Positions 7,494-18,200 of a stretch of 64,000 nt of DNA are shown here, one piece after another. Origin of the DNA: DASSFG01 sp035547915 (GTDB lineage Bacteria > Planctomycetota > Planctomycetia > Pirellulales > JAICIG01); contig DASZTS010000024.1 of assembly GCA_035547915.1 (NCBI GenBank), positions 247,377-311,376 of the forward strand, written 5' to 3'. Made by a program: the position numbers and the translations under genes. The notes below the pieces were generated by a model. The model was not told the DNA's origin and did no database searches. It was given only the letters and a program-made list of their open reading frames with translations. Numbering within the stretch: position 1 is the stretch's first letter; every line of letters begins with the position of its first letter.

Positions 7494-10400
7494 GTCCCAG
7501 TCTTCCTTCCGGTTGGGCGCTCGCCGGCGTGTTCGGAATCGGATCGAGTGTCGCCCACTGGGCCGCAGGCACCGTCGGAGTCGGGGCGCGATCCTCGATC
7601 CGGCCGGCCGCGACCTGGCAAGCGAACGCCTTGCAGTCGTGCATGCTCACGTTCGGATCGGCCACGATCGCGGTCAGGTCGTTGGCGTTGCCACCCACAA
7701 CCTCCCCGGCAAAGGCCCAGTGGAAGGGCAAGCCGATCTGATGGACCACGCGCCCCTCGATGACAAACGGCCGTAGCCGCCGCGTGACCATCGCGCGGGC
7801 CTCGATCTGCCCGCGTGCCGTGCGGATCGTCATCCAATCTCCGTGGACGATGCCGCGCTCGGCGGCCAGTTCGTGGCTCAGTTCGGCGAACATCGCCGGC
7901 TGCAATTCGTTCAGCCAGCTATTGAAACGGCTCATCGGTCCGCTCAGATAATGCTCGGTGAGCCGGAACGTCGTGGCCACCACGGGATAATCGGCGGTCG
8001 GCGTGCGGGCGATCCGGTTGAGCGGGCCGTCGAAGGTGCGCACCGTAGGATTGCAGTTCTGCTTGGGATAGAGCAGGTTTCCCACCGGCGATTCGACCGG
8101 CTCGTAATGTGCCGGCAGCGGACCGTCCTTCAGCGCGCTGGGAGCATAGAGCCAGCCGAGCCCGTCGGCCTTCATGATGAAAGGGTGCGTGCCGGCGATG
8201 GCCGCCATGCCCTTCGCACCCGGCGGCGGTTGGTAATCGGGTGGTTTGTCCAACTCGAAGTCCGGCTTCTCGAATCCGACCCAACGGCGCTGCTCCGAGT
8301 CCCACCAGACGAGCTTCTTGCGTTCCGACCAGGGGTGGCCCGCGGGGTCGGCCGAGGCGCGGCTGTAGAGGATGCGGATGTTGTTCGGCCAGGTGAAGCC
8401 CCAGCCTGGCTGCAGCGGGTCGGCCGTGACGTTACGTTCGCTCGCGCGATTGCGGCCGGGCTCGGGGAAAACGCCGCTGTAGATCCAACAGCCGCAGGCC
8501 GTCGTGCCATCGTCCTTCAAGTCGGCGAAGCCCGTCAGCAGACGGGGCTCCCCACTTCGCGGGTCGATTTCGTCGAGCCGGTGGCCGTTGATCTCCATCA
8601 GGACCTTCTCCAGGTCCGGTTCGCCCTCGATGCGACTGGGTGTGCCGTCGGGCAGGCGCGGGTGCTCGTCGAAGTCGTAGTCCCACGTCAGGTTCAACAG
8701 CGGTTGGTCCTTGGGATCGGTCGATCCGGCGTAGAGCTGCTTGAGGCGCTTGCCCAAGTTGTAGATGATCCAGGCGTCGGAGCGACGGTCGCCGGCCGGA
8801 TCGAGGGCCTTCTTGTGCCACTGGATCAGCCGTTGCGTGTTCGTCAAACTCCCCTCCTTCTCCTGTGCGGCCGCCGCCGGCAGCATGAAGACCTCGGTCT
8901 TGATCTCCGAGGGAGGCGGCCCCTTCGGGTCGTTCTTCCAGAAGGTGGCACTCTCGGTCTCGAACCAATCCATAACCACCAGCCAGTCGAGCTGCCGCAG
9001 CCCCGCGCGATGCAGGCCGGCGTTGGGACCGCCGCCGGCTGGGTTCTGACCCGTCAGGAAGTACCCCTTGACCTGTCCCTTCGACATCCGATCGAAGAAT
9101 GGCAGCGCCGAGTAATCGCCGTCCAAGCGCGGCAGCCACGAGAAACAGAAATCGTTCTCCGGAGTGGCGGCATCGCCGTACCAGGCCTTCAGCAGGCTGA
9201 CGATGAATTTACCGAAGTTCGACCAGTAGCCCGTGGGGGGCGCGCAGCGTTCGATGTAGGAATCGAGCTTCTCGTGGTCGGGGCCGGCGACCGGCTGCGG
9301 CAGATAGCCAGGCAATGTGTCGTACAGTGTCGAAACATCGGTCGCGCCCTGAATGGTGGAGTGACCGCGCAGCGCCATGATGCCGCCGCCGGGCCGACCC
9401 ATGTTGCCAAGCAACAGTTGCAGAATGCCGGCCGTGCGGATGATCTGCACGCCGGTGGTGTGCTGCGTCCAGCCCAGGGCGTAGGCGATCATGCTCGTCC
9501 TCTCGCGCCCGGAATTCGTGCAGAGCTGTTCCGCCACACGCAAGAGATCTTCCTGCTTACAGCCGCAGACCTGCGAGACGACCTCGGGGGTGTAACGCGC
9601 GAAGTGCCGCCGGAGGATCTGCATCACGCAATGCGGATGCTGCAAGGTCGGGTCGCGCCGCGCCGCCGTCAGGTCGGGCCACACGAAGGCGTCTGGGCCT
9701 GACTCGCCCTGGTTCGCATGGCCGTGAACTCCCTTCTCCCCAGCGTCTCCTTTTGTCTGGGGATTGTCGTCGCTGGGCCGCGGGCTCGCGCCCTCGTACC
9801 CCCAGTGGCCCTGCTTGGGATCGTAGGCATCGGCCGCCTCTTTGTAACCGCTGAACACCCCCGCCAGATCCTCGGTATCCTTAAAACCCTCCTCGATGAT
9901 CGTCGCCGCGTTGGTGTAGGCCAGCACATATTCGTGGAACCAGCGGTCGTTCGTCAGAACGTAATTCACAAGTCCGCCGAGGAACGTGATGTCGCTGCCG
10001 GAGCGGATGCCGACGTAGACGTCGCACACGGCCGACATGCGCGTGAAGCGCGGGTCGACGTGCATCAACGTGGCGCCGTTCTCCTTAGCCTTCATGGGCC
10101 ACCGGAAGCCGACGGGCTGGGCCTCCGCCATGTTCGATCCCATGAACAGGATGCAGTCGCTGTTGGCCATGTCCTGTTGATAATTGGTGGCCGCGCCGCG
10201 GCCGAACGATGCGCCCAGACCGGGCACAGAGGCGCTGTGTCATATCCGCGCCTGATTCTCGATCGATACGACCCCCAGGCCGCCGCTGAAGAGCTTCTTG
10301 ATGAGGTAGTTTTCTTCGTTGTCGATCGTGGCCCCTCCCAATGTGCCGATCGAGCGCACTGAATTGAGCATCCGGCCTTGTTCGTCGCGCGTCGCGAAAT

Positions 10401-10773
10401 CGGCGTCGCGGGTGGCCTTGACGCGCTGTGCGATCTGATCCATTGCCCAGTCCAGCGTCCGCGTCTCCCAGCGGTCTGAATAAGGAGCGCGGTAGAGAAC
10501 GTTGGTGACACGATGCGAGTTCACCGCGAGCTGGAAGGTGTTCGCGCCCTTCGGGCAGAGATGGCCACCGCTGACGGGGCTGTCGGGATCGCCCTCGATG
10601 TCGATGAGTTTGCCCCCCTTGGTGTAGATGAGCTGTCCGCAGCCGACGGCACAGTAGGGGCAGATGCCCTCCGTGACCGTGGCGCCGCGCAGACGCGAAG
10701 TCTTCGCCAGTGTCTGCGGACTGAACGGTTCGCGAGCGATCTGTGGTTGTTGCATAAGGGGAAAACGGAACAT
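7483..10773 (-). CDS. fdnG: Formate dehydrogenase alpha subunit, selenocysteine-containing
   Basis: Two adjacent frames (10773-10243 and 10239-7483) are one gene interrupted by an in-frame TGA at 10242-10240. The TGA lies exactly where FDH-N-type enzymes have selenocysteine: NQARI-U-HSASVPGLGASFGRG resembles NQARV-U-HGPTV...FGRGA of E. coli FdnG. The product is about 1096 residues with Sec178. The N-terminus carries CPYCAVGC and CPKG for a [4Fe-4S] cluster, and the rest is a molybdopterin oxidoreductase with the C-terminal MopB-binding part. It oxidises formate to CO2. The ATG at 10773 has GGAG 6 bp upstream; an in-frame stop (the fdhD TAG) lies just upstream, so there is no room for a Tat signal, and none is seen. 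The gene follows fdhD by about 48 bp and overlaps the beta subunit gene. A true nonsense mutation is unlikely because both halves are intact. Confidence 0.93.
10203..10242 (-). promoter_or_regulatory. UGA selenocysteine codon and bacterial SECIS hairpin
   Basis: On the minus strand the TGA at 10242-10240 is followed after 12 bases by GTGCCC-GGTCT-GGGCGC (10227-10211), a 6-bp stem with one wobble pair and a GGUCU apical loop. Bacterial SECIS elements of formate dehydrogenase mRNAs have the same placement and a GGUCU loop, which SelB recognises to insert selenocysteine. Stem, loop and distance are read directly from the sequence; the function is inferred from the family. Confidence 0.88.
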
Positions 10774-10821
10774 CGGATGCTCCAAGAGTTGTCGAGGTTG
10801 CCGATAGTAATGGATTGTCGT

Positions 10822-11691
10822 CTAGTGCGAAATGGCCGGGGCGGAAAACAGTCCGGCGGGGGTCTGCGAGAGTCTCCCTGCGTCGGAGTAGACGTTGAAG
10901 CGGCCGTCCCGCACGAAAGCGAGCAATGTCATGCGTGCCTCGCTTGCCAGCGACACGGCCAGGCTTGTCGGAGCACCGACTGCGGCCAACACACGAACAC
11001 CCGCCATCGTGGCCTTCTGAACCAACTCGAAGCTGGCGCGTCCGCTCACGAGCACCAGCTTGTCGTCGAGAGGTATCCGCTCGGCGAGAAACTCGGAACC
11101 GATGAGTTTATCGAGCGCATTGTGCCGGCCCACGTCCTCGTATTGGGAGAGAAGCCGCCCGTCGCATGTGAAGAGGGCGGAAGCGTGCAACCCGCCAGTC
11201 CGGTTGAAGGCGTGTTGTGAGACGCGGAGGGTGCCCGCCAGTTCGTGCACGACCTCGGGTTCGACTTGGGGTTCGCCGGCCGTGGCCGCCGCGGGCCGAT
11301 GGGCGAAGACCGCGGCGATCGATCGCTTGCCGCAGACTCCACAGCTCGACGAGATGAACGACTGCCGTTCGAGCTGCGCCAGATTGACCTGGGTTCCGAA
11401 CGCCAAGGTGGCCAGCACTTCATTGGCCGATGTTTGGCGGAGCTGGAGAACGTCCTCCTTGTGACGCACGATCCCTTCGGTGAACAAGAATCCAGCGGCC
11501 AACTCGACGTCGGCGCCCGGCGTGCGCATCGTCACGGCGATCGACCGACGATCGACGATATCGCCGCCGGTGATCCGGATGGAGATTTGCAGCGGTTCCT
11601 CGACCGAAACTTCATCGAGATCGGCCGTCGCGGTCGCGTCCGTCACCGCTGCGATCGGTACGGTTTTAATGCCCGGATGGTGGAGGGCCAT
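10822..11691 (-). CDS. fdhD: Sulfur carrier protein FdhD
   Basis: This 289-residue protein has the FdhD hallmarks VEEPLQI near the N-terminus, the CGVCGK loop with the two functional cysteines, and QYEDVGRHNALDKLIG and SGRASFELVQKA in the second half. FdhD carries sulfur from the IscS desulfurase to the Mo/W-bisPGD cofactor of formate dehydrogenase, which is needed for activity. It is the first gene of the fdh block, about 48 bp upstream of the alpha subunit on the same strand. The ribosome binding site is weak. Confidence 0.97.
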   Translation of the reverse strand: MALHHPGIKTVPIAAVTDATATADLDEVSVEEPLQISIRITGGDIVDRRSIAVTMRTPGADVELAAGFLFTEGIVRHKEDVLQLRQTSANEVLATLAFGTQVNLAQLERQSFISSSCGVCGKRSIAAVFAHRPAAATAGEPQVEPEVVHELAGTLRVSQHAFNRTGGLHASALFTCDGRLLSQYEDVGRHNALDKLIGSEFLAERIPLDDKLVLVSGRASFELVQKATMAGVRVLAAVGAPTSLAVSLASEARMTLLAFVRDGRFNVYSDAGRLSQTPAGLFSAPAISH

Positions 11692-12207
11692 AAGGTGCTT
11701 TCGTTGCGAAGTTGTTTCTTACAATCTTGTCGAGTTCGACCCCGATGTGCAACGAACACCCAACAGCTCGTAGCTGGGACGACGATTCCGGCCCTCCCCA
11801 GACGAACCCCCGCTCAACACAAGCCACCAAAGATCCCCTGGCACGGCCGCCCAACCGTAGCGGGCGAACCCGGCGATCGAGCAATCCCGACGAGAACCGA
11901 TCGAAAGATTTTCCCGAGCCGCGCGTCGTCCTTGCGCTGCTGCGCACGATTACATCGTGTCTGCGGTGATCGTCAGCCCCCCTACCTTATCTAAGCGTTT
12001 GAGCAGGGCAGCTCACGCCCAGCACCAGCCCAGACAGCGGCTCGGCCGATGTTCCGGGTTTTGTCAGCGGCTCTGAGCTTGGTGGATACGATCGGCCAGT
12101 CAAGTCGTCGGCACATTCGGCATCGACGGCGGCCACGCGATAACAGACGCGCGGAGTTGAAGATCGGCAGGGTAATTATCGGTAATCGTTCGAGATAACG
12201 GCCAGCA
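11692..12207 (-). other. Intergenic region without a gene
   Basis: The 516 bp between the start of fdhD and the end of the giant gene hold no supportable coding frame. They must contain the fdhD promoter and the 3' end of the giant gene, but I see no convincing -35/-10 pair and no T-tailed hairpin. A short degenerate copy of the dispersed repeat lies at 12052-12074. Confidence 0.6.
12052..12074 (-). repeat. Dispersed inverted-repeat element, solo end
   Basis: On the minus strand this reads AGAGCCGCTGACAAAACCCG followed by GAA, nearly identical to the left end of the 100-bp elements at 26385, 38445 and 58085. The rest of the element is not recognisable next to it, so it is a decayed or partial copy. 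Confidence 0.6.
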
Positions 12208-15200
12208 TCAACCTGATTGGACGGTCAAGTTGAAATCGCTGGCGGCGTAGGTCGGTTTAAAGACTTTGCCGGTGGTGATGTTCTGGCCGACAATCGTGGC
12301 GAAAGTGCCGCTTTCGGAACCATACGTCACGAGGTTGTAGCTCTCGCCTAAGTCGGGGGTGAAACCGTTGACCAAGGTCGGTGTCAACGTGCCGGCCAAC
12401 GTGGCGCTTCCCGTCACCACGAGCTGGCCGAATTGTCCGCCGGCCGCGGTTCCGCCAATCTGTAGCGTCAGGCCGCCACTGGCGGCCTGGGTGTAGGCGC
12501 CATCGATGGTGAACGTGCTGCCGGGTGCGACGAGGATCGTTCCGCTGTTATTCAAAGTTGTCGGCGTCGTAGGATATTCCAGCGTCGAAAACGTCACGTT
12601 GCCCGAATCAACTTTGAGACTGCCGCCGTTCTGAAAACTGGATGCATCGAACTTTTCGGAACCCGTGCCGGGAGCGAACTCAAGCGAACCCTCATTGTCG
12701 AACGTGGTCGCGGTAGTCTGGACGCCACTTCCTTGCACCGAATAAGTTGCGCCTGGCTCGTTGATCACAGCTAGTGGCGCAGACGCGCCGTTCACGATGA
12801 AGTCGTTGTCAAGGAATCCCGTTTGTACAACGGTGCCGAAATTCTCGAACTGGCCGCCGATATGTGCGTCATCCAGCGTGAGCGAGCCTTTGTTGATGAA
12901 CGGACCACCGGTAGCGTCGATGTAGTCATACGTGCTGCTCAGGCCGCTGTAATATGTCTGCAGCATTCCCGGAGGAAAATTTAGCACCAAACCAGCGGCG
13001 CCGATTTTAAGTGTATTGTCGCCGCCAAATTGAACATTGCCACCTCCGGAACCGTTGTAGGTGCCTGTGCAGTTACTGAGGGGATCGTAAAGAGGAGAGT
13101 TGGATGCCATCGCGAGCAGCCCGCTACCTGTAACAACAAAGCTGTTACCCGGATTGGTCAAGGTGGCATCGAAGTCAAGGTGTCCGGTTTGGACATCGAA
13201 GCTGCCGCCGTTATTTATGAAAGTTTGGAAAATATTGTAATTGTAGCCGCTGCCCTCAGATTTGCGGATGATGCCTTCGTTGATAAAAGTGCCGATGGCC
13301 GCGTCGTCGCTGTTTAATCCTCGGATGGCAGCATTGTCGCCGGCGAAGTCCCAGACACCTCCGGAAAGGTTGTCAATGATGGCTCCACTTTGCAGATAGA
13401 TGCCGATGAGGCCCCCACCGACACTTTCACCGGTTTCCATCACTGTGCCAGCGTTGCTGAAGGTTGTGGCAATTCCTTCCGAGTTAGTACCGTCATTTGA
13501 GAGAGTTCCTTCGTTAAGTACGCCCGCGCTTCCGGTGAGTATCGAGAAGCTCCACGTGGTGGAGCCTTTGAGGGTGAGTAAGCCGTCGGCCTCAAGTATC
13601 ATCTCGCCTTGACCGCCGCCCAACGTGAAGTTTCCGTCGATTTCCGAGGCGCCGGCGATAGCCAGCGTGCCGGAATACCCAGAAGAAACCTGAGCCCCGT
13701 CGATGACCAGGTTGTTCTTGCACACCAGCGTGTCGATATTGATATTCCCGCTCACATCGAGCGTGACAGTGATGTTCTGGGGCACGTTGATGACCACGTC
13801 GTCGCCGGTCGTCGGTACTCTATCGAGGTTCCAATTGGCGGGATTGGTCCAAGAACCGCTGGTAGTGCCAATCCAATCGATCTCGTGTGAAATCACTGAG
13901 AAATGGCTGGCGGTGATGTCGGCCGTTCCCAGGACCACGCCCGCCCGATCGGTCACCTTGGCTGCATGAATGACCACCGTGTAGGTCCCGAGCGCCAGGT
14001 TGCTAAATACCAACTGCACCGTCCGGTCCCCGTTACGGAGGCTCACGTTCGTCAGTGGCACGGCATTGCCGTGGGCATCGAGAATCTGGAAATTTGCCGC
14101 CGTCACGCCCGCCGCGGCGAGGGGCTTGGAAAACAGGATCTCGACCGTCTTTTGCGAGAGCGGCACCGTCCCATTGTTCGCGGGCGTCGTCTGCAGAATC
14201 GAGGGCGGGAAAGTGTCGGGCACCGAGATCAATGACAGGACATTGGAGAGCGTGCTGTTACCGCCGGTGTCGGTGGCCCGCACTTGCACGTTGAAGGTCG
14301 ATGACGTCGCCGTGGGATTAGGAATGATCGTCGATAGGTCGAAGGGGAATGAGACCTGGTTTGCCACAACCTGACCGTTGACCAGCAACTCGACACGGCT
14401 CACTTGAACGTCGTCGCTGGCCTGCACCAGAATGGGAACTTCCGTGCCGCCCGCCACCTGGAAGCCCGGCGAGTTCGGCTCGGCATCGAGCAGAGACGTG
14501 CTGATGCTTACCTTGGGCGGCTTACCGGCAGTATCGAACGGCTCGTAGTTGACGACCTGCAGTCCGCCCACTCCGTCGGCAACATAGGCGATGCCGTTGG
14601 CGATAGAGACGGCATTCGCCAGACCGGGAAGAGCAACCTGGGTGACGAACTGCCCCGGTTGCGAGGCATTGGCAATGTTGAACAAATCGAGCACATCGCC
14701 GGCAGTCGTGCCACCCACCTCCGCACCCAACCCCGACCCATTGGCGGCAAAACCCGCCGACGGCTCCGAAGTGCTGCTCGTCGACGTGCTGAGCAACTTG
14801 GGGTTTTGCGGGTCGGTGATATCGACCGTCAGAAAACCTCCCAACGAGTTGCTCTCTGCGGCGACGTACACCAGGCCGTTGCCGGTGAAGATCTTGCCCG
14901 CACCTTGGCTCAGCGAGAGCGAACCGTCCAGAATCAACGTGCCGTCGATTTCATCGACCACCCGCAAGACGTTATTGGTGTCCATCGTCACCAAGCGTGA
15001 TCCATCGCGCGCCAGACCTGTGAGTTGGCCGCCACCCAAGGGCAACGTCTGTTGGATCTGACCCGTTGCCGAGTCGACGGCCACCAGATCGGTCCCTTCG
15101 GCCACGATCGCCAGCCCGTCGACGATGGTGACCGCGACGGCCGGACTTGGCAAGGCGACCGTTTGCGCCAAGACCGGCTGCTGAGGATCGGAAACATTCA

Positions 15201-18200
15201 CCAGGTTCAGCCCCGCGCTGCCCGCCGCCACGGCAGCGATCTGTCCGGCCGGATCGACGGCGACATCTTGATTGTCGCCGGGTAGCGACACCTGCCCCAG
15301 CAAGACCGGCTTATTGAATTGCGTCGCGTCGACGACAGCCAGTCCGGTGGTCGTGGCAATATAGGCCGTTTGCTGGTCCGAATTCGCCGTCGAGCCTTGC
15401 ACGGCGATTGCCTCGGCCGCGCCGGTCATCGCCAGGCTGGCAATCACACCGGTCGGGAAGCTCCGCCCATCAAGCGGATCGGTGCGGTCGATGATGACGT
15501 GCGTGAAGTCATCGATGCCGTCGCCCGCAGTAAAGGCATTGGTCGGCGATGTGCCGATGGCAAATTCGACATCGTCCGGCAAACCATCGCCGTCGCTGTC
15601 GGGCGCGGTGCTGGCGCCAAAGACAAGGTCTCGCGTCAGGTCGATCCCGTGGCCCGAAGACGGCGTGGTGCCATAGCCGTTCGCGATCAGGCCGGTAATC
15701 GGATCGAAAATAGCAATGTGATAATTCGTGCTTGGCGGCAGGACGAAACCGAAGTTGCCCGCGTTGTCGCTCACCGTCCGCAACGCGGGAGAGCCTTGTT
15801 GATCGGGGAACTCGATGGCGATGTAATCGTTGCCCCAGTGCGGATAGACGACGCTACCGAGGCCCGTGCCGTCGACACCGAACGTTGTGATCGGATGGCT
15901 CGGATCGTTGGTCGAGATGTCGATCTTTGCTCGCTCGAGGCCAACCTTGCTGGCTGTGTACTGCACACCGAACGCGAAGGTCTGGCCGGTGGTGAGCGTG
16001 ATCGGATTGGTCGCCAGATTGGCTGGGATGCCGATCAGAGCAAAACTGGCGTCGCCCGACTCGAACTGGATGTTGCTAATCGTGAGCGGTTGAGCGCCCT
16101 GATTGGTGACCGTGGCGAGTTGAGCGTTCTGTGTCGAAGCGCCGACCGCAACGCCACCGAGGTTGTTCTGCGCTGCGCTGAGCGAGACGGATGGTCCGGT
16201 CGACAGCGCCATCCCCGTCAAATTGATCGAAAGGCCCGGGTCGGCGCCATCGTTGTTGACAAGGAACGTGGCACTGGCGGGCCCAGCCTCGTTCGGCATG
16301 AACGCGATCGTGAACGATTCGGTTTCCGTGGGCGCAAGGACCTGAGCCGTGAGTCCGGAGACGATGAACTGCGAACTGCCGGTCATGACAAATGAGCTGA
16401 TATTGAGCGGTTTATCGCCGACGTTCTGTAACACAAAGGAGAGCGTGTTGCCCGCGCCGCCGAGCGAAACGGAACCGAAATCGAGCGAGCTACCAACACT
16501 CGTGCCATCCGCCGCCGATTGAACGTCGGCAATTCCAATCCCCGGTGTGAACGGCGTCTCGTCTGTGTCGACAGCGAGGTCGCTCGTCGTGTCCGTAGCG
16601 AGGCTGCTAGTCGTGTCCGTGGCGAGGCTGCTAGTCGTGTCCGTAGCGAGGCTGCTGGTCAGATTTTTAAAGACCGAGTCAACCGAGCTCAGCGAATAGG
16701 CCGCATAATAGTCGATGGCCTGCTGGGGGACCGACTTTTGCGGTCCGGGTGCGTCATTATACGCCATTCCGAGAGAGACTCGCATGGCCGGATCGGTCAC
16801 GACGAAGCTCTCGCCCTGCCCGTCGCCCAGGTTGTAGGTCGGGAACATAATGTCGTTCTTTACGTTGATGTGATTCAGGCCAAGCGCATGGCCAAGCTCA
16901 TGCGCGATTGTCGATCCTACTTCATCGACGAAGTACGACGTCGCGTTTTTCAGCGTGATATCGCTATTAAGCAAAGCAATCATGTTGTTTATATAAAGCG
17001 AGATCGACTCCGATGGATACTGGTTTAATGCCATGGAAAGCCGATAGTTCTGTTCCGGAACGGAGTATTTGGTGCGATTGGCGACGATGTCACTTGTGCT
17101 AAAGGTGTTGTTTAGAATCAGCCCTTTGCCGTTGTCGATTGCGGGCAGGGTAAGGCCAATCACGTGTGTCGGAAGAATGGAGGTATTGGTCGGCGTAACG
17201 AGAACGCCAGGTCCCAGCGTTATCGGAACTTCTATTGCCGTTACGGAAACTTCTTGCAGCGCTGGAGAGTACGCGGCCAATTTTTGATTTGCGAAGGTCA
17301 GGATCTGTTGGATCACGCCTTGGGCTTTAGTCGGGTCAAACTGGTAATGCTGGCTGGCATCGAGGCTGCCGAGGATATTGGGGTATAGCATAGTGCTGTA
17401 GTCTTCTTGGAGCTGGTCAAGGAACTCCGTCGGATCGATGTACCAGAATTGAATCTGCGCCGCGACGCCCTCCAGCGCAATCGGGGTGGGCGCCGGCGTT
17501 CCGTCTGGCGACTGAATGGTTAGGGTGCCTTTTTGCTCGTCGGCTTGGCCAAGTGTTGGTGCGAAGATCAACGTCTGTCCATTGACGGAGAAGTCCGTAT
17601 TTGCCGCCACTGACAACGTAGCGGGGTAGCCAAACTCAGTTATGGGCACCGACCGCGTAACATCAGGCAATGCCTTGGGGAAGTTGATTTGCATGTCATC
17701 GTGGACGGCGTCCGCCGTATCGACAAACCGGTAGACGTCGTAGGTGTTCTTTTCGACGGATAACTGGCTGCCGTCAGCTCCGTAATCGGTCTTCGTTACT
17801 ACAATTTGTGATCCGAACAATTCGTCGCTGCTGAGGTCTGCAAGGCGGGTGGCTCCTTGGTTTCTGAGCAACGTTGAATACGGAGTTAGTGCTCCAGATA
17901 GGTGCAAAGTCGACCCAGCGTCCAAGTGATATGTGTCTGTGCCAGCTGCCAGTATGAAGTCGCCGGTCTGGGTAAACATGGTAGCGAGGGGCCCCATGAT
18001 AGTGATGGTCACTTCCGTATACGGCTGGTTTGTATTTGAATGAGTGGGCGCGTTGCATGTGTTCGCCGGCGGGGGAAGCGTGCTTGAATTGTCGCTCTGT
18101 CCGGCGGCCGTAATGGGAATATCGATCGTGCCAGACTCGCCCGTGAAAATGGGTTCCACGGTCAGTTGGCCCGTGTCCTGAACCTGGGCCGTGGCCTGGG

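Noticed and set aside
7843..9702. A 619-residue plus-strand frame opposite the formate dehydrogenase alpha subunit
   Set aside because: It is an antisense shadow: high GC keeps it open, its translation has no recognisable domain, and the minus-strand reading has all family motifs.
7483..10227. Treating the two parts of the formate dehydrogenase gene as separate genes or as a pseudogene
   Set aside because: Both parts are intact, the stop is a TGA at the selenocysteine position and a SECIS-like hairpin follows.
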